64,000 nt of DNA from positions 21,301-85,300 of the forward strand of contig URMA01000002.1 in assembly GCA_900548875.1 (NCBI GenBank). Reading direction: 5' to 3'. Positions 55,955 through 64,000 of the stretch are shown here, in pieces. A model generated the notes under the pieces. It saw nothing but the letters and a program-made list of their open reading frames with translations, did not search any database and was not told where the DNA came from. Origin of the DNA: an uncultured Porphyromonadaceae bacterium (GTDB lineage Bacteria > Bacteroidota > Bacteroidia > Bacteroidales > Muribaculaceae). The translations under genes were made by a program, and so were the position numbers. The first letter of the stretch is position 1. Every line of letters starts with the position of its first letter.

Positions 55955-57565
55955 GTGACTGCTTCTTTGAAAGATAAGCCTGCTATTTCGGGTGACTATT
56001 ATATGGTAGCTCCTTCTGCAATGCTTACCAGCCGCCGTGATATTGCTTACACTCCGTTGATGGAAATGGAAGCTGGTGTAGAATATTCTGTTTCGTTCTA
56101 TTTGTATTTGCCGGGTGGAACTAATCCTGCTTCCTTCAAATTTACAGTAGGACGTGAACAGGCATACGATATGCAGACAGAGTTGTTTGCCGTTTCTGAC
56201 CAGTTGATGTCAGACTGGCAGCTGATTGAACTGACCTATACTCCGGAAACTACTGCAGAATACTGCTTTGCATTCTGGGCAAATTCTGAAGTGTCGAACG
56301 ACGGTTACTACTGTATTGACGACTTCTCTTTGAGAAAAGCAGATGAGGTGTTGCCTCCTTCTGGTTCAATCTACATGTCTAACACGTTGAATTCGATTAT
56401 GAGCGGTTCTCCGCTGGTATTCCCGAATACTCCGTATAAATTGATTGCTAATGTCGACAATGCCGACAGCTATTCATGGTCGGTTTCTGGCTCTGCCAAG
56501 ATTGACAATCCGGAAGCTAAAGAACCTTCTATTTCATTTACTGAATCAGGAAGCTATACAATTAAATTGGTTGCTGAAAACAAGGGTGGAAGCTCAGAAT
56601 TTACTCGTAAGTTTAATTGTGAAGTAGTACCGGCAGAAGGAATGGGAACAGTGGCTGTTTGTACAGCTGACGAACTCCTCGACAAGATTTATCAGCAAGG
56701 TGACCTTCCTGCATACAGAACTGACGGTACAGTTCAGACTGCAGATACATATGAAGTGCTTTACCACTACGTTGTCGGTGTAAACCGTTACTATCGCGCG
56801 TTTGCAGAACGTTTCGAAATGCCGTCAAATCAGGAAGTGACAATTTCTTCAATCAGCTTCAACATGATGAACTACGGCCTTTATATCAATACAGGTCAAG
56901 GCGATGATGCTGACAAGAACTTCAAAGTTGTTATCTATCCGGAAAAAGACGGAAAACCGGATTTGGCTAATCCATTTTATGAAGAAGTAGCCAAGGTGGC
57001 TGACAAGTTGGGTGACACTGGTATCTATAACCCGGTTAGAGTTTCATGGGGCTTTGCTTCACCGGCGAAAGTTAAGGGTACATTCTATGTTGCATTGGAA
57101 TTTGATGAACTTTCTCTGGATATTGACAAGGAATGGACTGTCGGATCATTCTTCGGTAGCGATACTCGTCAGCACTCAAATGGTCAGACTACGCTTTACG
57201 TGAAGCCGGAAGCTGCCATCGAAGGTTCTGATTTTGTACCGAACGGTGAATATTGCAGAGCTGATGAGTTCTCTTCTGAATTGAAGGGTTACGGTTTCGG
57301 TGTAATGCCTTGGATGGAAATCGGCAGCTTCTCTTCAGTAGCAGATGTTGAATCTCAAGTTCGTTTCTATGTTTCAGTCGACGGTTCTTCTTTGAAGGTT
57401 GCCGGTTTGAATGCAGGAGAAACAGTTAATGTATATTCTTTGTCAGGAGCACTGATGGCATCAGTGAAGGCTGATGGTGCAGAAGCATTTATTCCAGTTG
57501 CCGATTGGGCGAAAGGCGTATATGTAGTGTCTGCAAACGGAAAGAGCGTTAAATTCGTAAAATAA
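55955..57565 (+). CDS. T9SS adhesin-like protein, C-terminal part
   Basis: 536 residues from GTG 55955, in the same frame as the preceding entry; the GTG is unlikely to be a natural start. It completes the fourth jelly-roll repeat (RRDIAYTPLMEMEAGVEYSV), then has a PKD-like domain (NADSYSWSVSGSAKIDNPEA), a further beta-rich domain, and a T9SS type A sorting domain (VNVYSLSGALMASVKADGAE; WAKGVYVVSANGKSVKFVK). Together they form a surface protein, first in a three-gene operon with an M6-type protease. Binding partner unknown. Confidence 0.83.
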   Translation: MTASLKDKPAISGDYYMVAPSAMLTSRRDIAYTPLMEMEAGVEYSVSFYLYLPGGTNPASFKFTVGREQAYDMQTELFAVSDQLMSDWQLIELTYTPETTAEYCFAFWANSEVSNDGYYCIDDFSLRKADEVLPPSGSIYMSNTLNSIMSGSPLVFPNTPYKLIANVDNADSYSWSVSGSAKIDNPEAKEPSISFTESGSYTIKLVAENKGGSSEFTRKFNCEVVPAEGMGTVAVCTADELLDKIYQQGDLPAYRTDGTVQTADTYEVLYHYVVGVNRYYRAFAERFEMPSNQEVTISSISFNMMNYGLYINTGQGDDADKNFKVVIYPEKDGKPDLANPFYEEVAKVADKLGDTGIYNPVRVSWGFASPAKVKGTFYVALEFDELSLDIDKEWTVGSFFGSDTRQHSNGQTTLYVKPEAAIEGSDFVPNGEYCRADEFSSELKGYGFGVMPWMEIGSFSSVADVESQVRFYVSVDGSSLKVAGLNAGETVNVYSLSGALMASVKADGAEAFIPVADWAKGVYVVSANGKSVKFVK

Positions 57566-57573
57566 TTGAATAG

Positions 57574-60387
57574 ATGAATATGCGTATCAAACTTTTATGC
57601 ATAGTTTGTCTGCTGAATATCTTTTGGGCTGTGCCGGTATCTTCGATGCCGGCCTTCCCGGGAGATATTTCTTATGTTCAGCCTGACGGAACTGTAGTGA
57701 AGTACAGATTAAAAGGTGATGAACACCGGCATTGGATAGAGTCGGTTGACGGACATATTTTGAAAAAAGCAGATAACGGGTACTTGGTTTATGCCGAGAA
57801 TGTGAAAGGTATGGTTGCGGCTTCGTCGGTTCCCTATATGGGAAATGATGCGTTGGCAGCAACTAAAATGAAATTGTTGAAACGTCAGGATGTCAATTCG
57901 CCTGAACGGATTTCGGTTTCTTCTTCTTTGCAGCTGGAAGGCACTTTCCCTTTGACGGGCAAGCACAAGCTTTTGATGCTCCTTGTGAATTTCGCCGACA
58001 CGCAGACAAGTTTCAGTCGTGACGACTTCGACAACATGATGAATGAGGCGAACTACAACGGCACGGGCTGCTTCCGTGATTTCTATCTTGAAAATTCTTA
58101 TCAGCAGCTGGATGTGGAGACAACGGTTGTCGGCTGGATTCAGTTGTCGAAAAATAAGAATATGTACAGTACGGAGGACATGACAGCTTTGATTAGTGAA
58201 GCTTTGACACAAATTAAGGGTACGATTGACTTCTCGCAGTTTGACAATGACGGCGACGGCGAACTGGACGGCCTTTCGATTATTCACCAGGGAACAGGAC
58301 AGGAAGTATCGGGTAGTACCAGTGATATCTGGTCGCATAGCGGTGAATTGCTGGATACTACGGTCGACGGTTTCCGTGTGCGTACATATACGATCCAACC
58401 GGAATTGCTCTTCAGTGCTCCGCAGCGCGTGATGATGAGTGTCGGTGTATTCTGCCATGAGTTCGGACACAATCTGGGTGCTCCCGACTTTTATGATGTC
58501 GATTATGAAACGGATGGAGAGTTTGAAGGTACCGGCGAGTGGGATTTGATGGCTGGCGGTGCTTGGGGAACCTATAAGATAAACGGTGACTCTCCGTGTC
58601 ATTATAATATGTGGCAGAAAATTCAGTTCGGTTGGGTGAAGCCTACCGTGCTTACTGCATCGACTGAAGTGACCGATATTCCTGCTGCATCTGATGAGCC
58701 TGTGGCTTATGTGGTGGAAACTATGCGTGAGGGCGACTATTTTGTGTTGGAAAATCGTCAGCAGAAAAAGTTTGACCGGGTATTGCCTGGACACGGCTTG
58801 GTGGTTTATCATGCAGATGAAGATATCATTGAGCGAAAAGTGGGGTTGAACAGTGTCAATGCCGACAAAGAACAGGGACTTTATGTCGTTTCTGCTTCTG
58901 CCGGATGTTTGCCAGACGGTTCTCCGGCTTCTTATGGCGATGTGAACTCTCCGGGTACTCCTTTCCCGGGTTCTGGAAACAGAACAGTGTTCTCCGATGC
59001 GACATTGCCGGGATTGCATTCAAACGACGGTAAGTATTCCTACACTTCATTGAACGACATTACGGAAAGCAATCAGCTTGTGTCTTTCTCGTTTGTAAAG
59101 GGTGATGCTCCTGAAACTGTAGGTAATTTCTTTGCTGCTGCAAAACGCGGTATCGTAACGCTGGAATGGACCAAACCGCAGACTGGCGACATAAAGAACT
59201 ATCGCGTGTTCCGCGATGATGCCTTGATTGCAGAGGTGACTACGGAAGGCTATGTTGACCGTTCCTTGACAAAAACTTATGCTGAGTATAAAGTTGATGT
59301 TTGCTATACAAACGGTCTTTATTCACCGTTCGTGAAGGCCGAAGTACGGGTGCCGGAAAGCAGAGTGGCATCGGCTGAGGCTCATTCTGCCGACGGGGCA
59401 TTGGTATTGGAATGGGATATGAATTCCATGCTTTCCCGCACATCACTTCAATTGTTGGATGAAAATGTCAAGCATGTATATATAGAGGGCGATGAACTTG
59501 ACTTCGCGCAGCGTTTCAATGCTTCTGATTTGAAGACTTATATTGGATACAAAATTAGCAAAATTGCCTTTTTGCCTTTCACAAGCCAGAAGCTGACAAA
59601 ATATGAATTGCGCGTATGGCGTGCTCCGGAAGGAACGGATGAGTTTGAAATCGTAAGCACACGCGATGCGTCGGAATATGCTTCCGGAATGTGGCGTGAT
59701 ATGCTGTTGAAGACTCCGGTGGAAATTGAGGCTGGTTATGACTACATGATTGGATTCCATGCTACGTCGACTATCAACACTTGGATTGTTGTTTGCGATG
59801 CGCAGGCTTATAATCCTGGATTGGGTAACTTGGTGATGGAAGACGGTGTATGGTATTCTGACCGTCTCGATGCAAATGTTTACCTCAGAGCTACACTTGA
59901 AGCCGGTAGCACCAAACCGGAATTCGTAGAAAATGAACAGCCGGAATTTTCGGAGGACTACGACCCCGTTAACGATGTTTGTTATCCTCTTGGTTTCAAT
60001 GTCTACCGCGACGGTGAATTTATCGGCTTTACGTCATCCCGTACATTCAAGGATACAAATGCTGTAGAAGGTTCGCATACTTATGGCATTGCCTGCTTGT
60101 ATGAAGGAAACAATGAATCTCGTATTTTCGAGAAACGTTTTGACTATTCTGGTGTGGAAGTAGTCGATGTTGAGGAAGTGCCGGTTTCGTTGGAGGCAAA
60201 CGATGGTGTCCTTGATGTGACAGCCCGTGAGGATGTAACATTGGAGGTGTATTCAGTTGACGGCCGTCTGTTGCTTCAGCAGCCTGTCGCTGCCGGATAT
60301 TCGGAGATAGAAGTTGCCGGAACGGGCGTACATATCGTTGTCGTGAAAAATGAAAAATTCGTATTAACTAATAAATTCGTATTCTAA
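57574..60387 (+). CDS. M6-family metalloprotease with T9SS sorting domain
   Basis: 937 residues with a signal peptide. The M6 (InhA-like) zinc protease domain spans about residues 120-420, with the motif HEFGHNLGAPD: His295, Glu296, His299 and Asp305 in the HExxHxxGxxD pattern. Residues 25-110 look like an N-terminal propeptide (YVQPDGTVVKYRLKGDEHRH). FN3-like and jelly-roll domains follow, and the end is a T9SS sorting domain (VTLEVYSVDGRLLLQQPVAA). It is probably delivered to the cell surface or released, to cut host or dietary proteins. It begins 8 bases after the preceding gene and abuts the next. Confidence 0.9.
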   Translation: MNMRIKLLCIVCLLNIFWAVPVSSMPAFPGDISYVQPDGTVVKYRLKGDEHRHWIESVDGHILKKADNGYLVYAENVKGMVAASSVPYMGNDALAATKMKLLKRQDVNSPERISVSSSLQLEGTFPLTGKHKLLMLLVNFADTQTSFSRDDFDNMMNEANYNGTGCFRDFYLENSYQQLDVETTVVGWIQLSKNKNMYSTEDMTALISEALTQIKGTIDFSQFDNDGDGELDGLSIIHQGTGQEVSGSTSDIWSHSGELLDTTVDGFRVRTYTIQPELLFSAPQRVMMSVGVFCHEFGHNLGAPDFYDVDYETDGEFEGTGEWDLMAGGAWGTYKINGDSPCHYNMWQKIQFGWVKPTVLTASTEVTDIPAASDEPVAYVVETMREGDYFVLENRQQKKFDRVLPGHGLVVYHADEDIIERKVGLNSVNADKEQGLYVVSASAGCLPDGSPASYGDVNSPGTPFPGSGNRTVFSDATLPGLHSNDGKYSYTSLNDITESNQLVSFSFVKGDAPETVGNFFAAAKRGIVTLEWTKPQTGDIKNYRVFRDDALIAEVTTEGYVDRSLTKTYAEYKVDVCYTNGLYSPFVKAEVRVPESRVASAEAHSADGALVLEWDMNSMLSRTSLQLLDENVKHVYIEGDELDFAQRFNASDLKTYIGYKISKIAFLPFTSQKLTKYELRVWRAPEGTDEFEIVSTRDASEYASGMWRDMLLKTPVEIEAGYDYMIGFHATSTINTWIVVCDAQAYNPGLGNLVMEDGVWYSDRLDANVYLRATLEAGSTKPEFVENEQPEFSEDYDPVNDVCYPLGFNVYRDGEFIGFTSSRTFKDTNAVEGSHTYGIACLYEGNNESRIFEKRFDYSGVEVVDVEEVPVSLEANDGVLDVTAREDVTLEVYSVDGRLLLQQPVAAGYSEIEVAGTGVHIVVVKNEKFVLTNKFVF

Positions 60388-62406
60388 ATGAAAAATTATA
60401 TAATCAAAAGTGCCGCTCTCTGTATGTTGGGCGTCACTGCATTGGGCGTTAATGCCGTAAATACATCATGGTCTGACAGAGTAGTAAAGAAGAGCGAACA
60501 TTCTGTAGCCGTATCCAAGAAAGCTCCACTTGTCCGCTTTTCACCGGCCTTTAATGGTGGGGGAGTGGCAAAACGGAATGTTCAGAATCCTTCACTTCTT
60601 TCTGAAGAAACGTCAGTTGTCATTTCAGAAACCTTCAGCAAGTTTACGGCCGGTACGGAAGATGCTCCGGACATGACCAACATCATGAACTCCGAAGGTA
60701 TCATCCTTCAGGATTATATCGAAACTTACGGATGGGCAGGCATCTCGGTATATCAGGCTGGTGGATGCGCTTATCTTCCTGATGATGGCGAATCATTGTT
60801 GGCTACGCCGGTGCTTGACTTGAGTGCCGATGGTGGTAAGTTCAACATTAGCGTGTCTTTGCGTTCGAAAGGAACGTCTGGAAAAGTTTATATGATTTGG
60901 GGCGATGCATCAGGCATGATTGACTACCGTGTTGCTACCGTTTCTAATGAATGGGGTACTTATACCGTTGAGGCTACAGGCGGTGTACGCCAGACAATGC
61001 TTCAGTTCTATGCTGATACTGATTTCCTGATTGATGATATCGTGGTTGAGCAGGTTGCCGACGAAGAAGTGGAAGAACCCTCGTTGGAAGCTCCTAAGGC
61101 AGACAACGTGGCAGGAGTTGTAGACGGCAGCTTTACTGCTGTATGGTCGGCAGTGCCTGACGCTACTCGCTATCTTCTTGATGTCTACCGTTATGAAAAC
61201 AATGAACGTGTGTACGAATTCCAGGACAAGAAAGTGGCTGGTACTTCTTGTGAGGTGTCAGGCTTGACTGACGGCGCTATTTATTTCTATTCGGTTCAGG
61301 CTCAAAACGAGACTCTCACTTCCGTGGAATCGAATGAGGCTTTGGTAAAGGCTCCGTCTGAAACAGTGGGTACGCCTGTTGCTCTTCCGGCAACTGAGAT
61401 TTCAAAGTCTGGTTTCAAGGCAAACTGGAAACCGGCTGAAAATGCCGCATTCTATGCGTTGACGGTTTATTCCTATTATACCGTTCCTGTAAATGGTACT
61501 GTCATTGTTGAGAATGAAGATTTCAGCAAGGTTGTGGGTGGAACTCCCATCGATCCTCTTTACAATGAATTGAACCAGCTTTTGGACGACTATACAAAAT
61601 ATCCTAACTGGGAAGGCTTTACGACTGTACTTTCCGAGGGTATGATTGGATTGAAAAACTACTATCAGCCGCTGGGACAGTATGCCATGCTGACAACTCC
61701 GATTTATGGCGTTTCCTCCAGCAGCCGTGGCAATGTGAAAATTCAACTTGATGCATTGTCTGTCGATTGTTCTACTGATACGGATTTGGGCGTATGCCTT
61801 GTGAATGCTGTGACAGGTGAATCTACTGACTGGCAGTTTGAGACTGTTTCCTCTTCTTCTCAAACATTCTCTTTCACATTCCCGTCTTCCGAATATTATT
61901 ATTTGGCTATAGCTTTCGCTGATAACCGTAATACGGATCAGGGACAGACCGGTATCGTTTATGTCGATAATATTCGAATTACTCAGGATTTGGCCAAAGG
62001 CGATATTTTGTGGAAGATGTATGCTTCCAAGTCTGCTTATAACGAAGGATTGTACGTTGAAACTCCGAACTTGAAGAGCGCTGAAACTTTGTCCTACGAT
62101 GTAGTGGCTATCACAAATTGTGATTCTGAAGAAAGCGGATATTTGTATTCCGATGCTTCAGAGGAAATCATTGTAGGTGAATCAGGTGCTGTTGAAGGTG
62201 TTGAGGCTGATGCTTCCAAGGCTTTTGGTGTCGATGGAGCTATCCGTGTGGTGGCTGCCAATGCAGGAACATTGGAAGTGTATAACTTGTCTGGGGCATT
62301 GGTTCTTTCTACGGAATTGGCCGCTGGCGAATCAGAAGTGGCATTGCCGGCAGGTTTGTATGTGGCACGAGTAAATGGAAATGTGTATAAAGTAGCAGTG
62401 AAATAA
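60388..62406 (+). CDS. T9SS cargo with choice-of-anchor J-like and FN3 domains
   Basis: 672 residues; its ATG follows the protease stop codon directly, so translation is likely coupled. Signal peptide at the start (MKNYIIKSAALCMLGVTALG). A jelly-roll domain (about 70-225; ISETFSKFTAGTEDAPDMTN), an FN3 domain (about 230-320; PKADNVAGVVDGSFTAVWSA), a second jelly-roll (about 335-550) and a T9SS sorting domain (LEVYNLSGALVLSTELAAGE) follow. No catalytic motif is seen. It may help the protease bind its target or the cell surface. Confidence 0.85.
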   Translation: MKNYIIKSAALCMLGVTALGVNAVNTSWSDRVVKKSEHSVAVSKKAPLVRFSPAFNGGGVAKRNVQNPSLLSEETSVVISETFSKFTAGTEDAPDMTNIMNSEGIILQDYIETYGWAGISVYQAGGCAYLPDDGESLLATPVLDLSADGGKFNISVSLRSKGTSGKVYMIWGDASGMIDYRVATVSNEWGTYTVEATGGVRQTMLQFYADTDFLIDDIVVEQVADEEVEEPSLEAPKADNVAGVVDGSFTAVWSAVPDATRYLLDVYRYENNERVYEFQDKKVAGTSCEVSGLTDGAIYFYSVQAQNETLTSVESNEALVKAPSETVGTPVALPATEISKSGFKANWKPAENAAFYALTVYSYYTVPVNGTVIVENEDFSKVVGGTPIDPLYNELNQLLDDYTKYPNWEGFTTVLSEGMIGLKNYYQPLGQYAMLTTPIYGVSSSSRGNVKIQLDALSVDCSTDTDLGVCLVNAVTGESTDWQFETVSSSSQTFSFTFPSSEYYYLAIAFADNRNTDQGQTGIVYVDNIRITQDLAKGDILWKMYASKSAYNEGLYVETPNLKSAETLSYDVVAITNCDSEESGYLYSDASEEIIVGESGAVEGVEADASKAFGVDGAIRVVAANAGTLEVYNLSGALVLSTELAAGESEVALPAGLYVARVNGNVYKVAVK

Positions 62407-62429
62407 GGTCCTGCCTTTTTCCAGTAAAT

Positions 62430-62476
62430 ATGGGCTGCAAATGGCTTTTGATGCTGTTTGTAGCCCATTTTGTTTT
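62430..62476 (+). terminator. Terminator of the T9SS cargo operon
   Basis: ATGGGCTGCAAA (62430-62441) pairs with TTTGTAGCCCAT (62457-62468), one G-T wobble, followed by TTTGTTTTTG. Confidence 0.88.
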
Positions 62477-62742
62477 TGATGTGTGGTAGTTAATGTGGAA
62501 TTTTTGTATGAGGTAATCCTGAATTTGTTATTGGAATTTATGGTAGGTTTCGCGCTGATGTCCGAAGCGGATTGATTTTTGCTTTTGTCGGCAACAGTAC
62601 GGAAAGAGGATTCACGAGCTTACAAAACACGCAGTCAAAAGCGAATCTATGATCGGCGGCCGAATGGTGGATTTCTTAAATAATTGATATGGGCATATTT
62701 ATAAATTTCCGTAAAATTTTGTTGAAAAAAGTGGCAAAAATA

Positions 62743-62774
62743 TTTGGAGAGTAAGAGTAAAGTGCGTACCTTTG
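62743..62774 (+). promoter_or_regulatory. rRNA promoter P1
   Basis: TTTG (62743-62746), 20 bases, TACCTTTG (62767-62774), followed by CACTCGCAA. An ideal Bacteroidota promoter about 300 bases before 16S. The gap 62477-62742 shows nothing I can name. Confidence 0.8.
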
Positions 62775-62867
62775 CACTCGCAAAACGAAAAACGGCGGTA
62801 CCGCAGTGGCGGTCAGGTTCCGGAAGGGACGCGCCGGAAGAAATTTTGAAAAAAACTTGCAAAAATG

Positions 62868-62899
62868 TTTGCACGGTTCGGAATTTCGGCTTAACTTTG
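62868..62899 (+). promoter_or_regulatory. rRNA promoter P2
   Basis: TTTG (62868-62871), 20 bases, TAACTTTG (62892-62899), again followed by CACTCGCAA. It lies exactly 125 bases after P1, with the same spacing and the same first bases downstream. Confidence 0.8.
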
Positions 62900-63073
62900 C
62901 ACTCGCAACTCTAAAAAATGAGGTGCGGAAAAACGAAAGAGTACATTGAAATAATGCGATAAGATACAAGACGAAGGAAGAGGGCGGGAGCCCTCCGTCA
63001 AGCGTAATGAACGGCCGGCGGTCAGCTTATCCGGTCTGCGGACAGCAGAGAAAAAAGAATAAAAAATATAACA

Positions 63074-64000
<927 letters not shown>

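Noticed and set aside
54300..56340. Repeats considered as a CRISPR or mobile repeat array
   Set aside because: The repeated DNA is in frame with 174-codon spacing and codes for protein domains; there are no short identical repeats with unique spacers.
57709..59019. 436-codon open frame antisense to the M6-type protease
   Set aside because: It lies fully opposite the zinc-protease domain and has no motif of its own.

Overview
The window comes from a Bacteroidota (order Bacteroidales) chromosome. The support is a partial 16S rRNA gene at the right edge, promoters of the Bacteroidota type (TTTG, about 20 bases, TAnnTTTG), secreted proteins with type IX secretion (T9SS) C-terminal sorting domains, class III fructose-bisphosphatase, the SDR-type threonine dehydrogenase/Kbl pair and the extended L17 tail. 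The family cannot be fixed from the sequence alone.

Layout. 1-8.3 kb (minus strand): the start of a secreted propeller-like protein that runs off the left edge, a T9SS protein with seven RCC1-type repeats, a transmembrane TPR/helix-turn-helix regulator, then an operon of a GH29 alpha-L-fucosidase and a multidomain transglutaminase-like lipoprotein. 8.4-13.3 kb: asd, a CPA2-type cation/proton antiporter with a large cytosolic tail, and a GlmU-like nucleotidyltransferase. 13.5-31.8 kb: one long translation array on the plus strand (str, S10, spc and alpha operons fused: rpsL to rplQ with fusA, secY, map, infA, rpoA). It contains structured leaders before rpsL, between rpsL and rpsG, and before rpsD; rplB carries an apparent frameshift. 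32-36 kb: a DUF5672-like glycosyltransferase, fbp, and a small heat-shock protein behind a sigma-54-type promoter. 36-42.9 kb: a TetR regulator and a five-gene efflux system (TolC-like channel, adaptor, two ATPases matching the two halves of YbhF, two permeases); the regulator and the operon share a palindromic motif. 42.9-45.4 kb: divergent kbl and tdh for threonine breakdown. 45.4-52.9 kb: a cobalamin riboswitch followed by a giant T9SS-secreted protein of about 2,338 residues (currently split by a one-base frameshift) that contains a DUF4465-type domain. 52.9-53.8 kb: a DUF1460 cell-wall amidase-like protein. 54.2-62.4 kb: an operon of three T9SS cargo proteins, one an M6-type metalloprotease. 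62.7-64 kb: two tandem rRNA promoters and the first part of 16S rRNA.

The most interesting region is 45.45-52.85 kb. A B12-sensing RNA sits directly before a giant surface protein whose DUF4465-type domain resembles, as far as I recall, the family of the Bacteroides surface B12-binding protein BtuH. This suggests a B12-repressed, T9SS-delivered cobalamin-capture or adhesin protein rather than the usual BtuB-linked lipoprotein.

Three genes (rplB, the giant gene, the 54.2 kb adhesin) are each broken by a single small lesion. Because rplB is essential, sequencing or assembly error is the simplest common explanation, and the broken genes are best read as intact until raw reads say otherwise.
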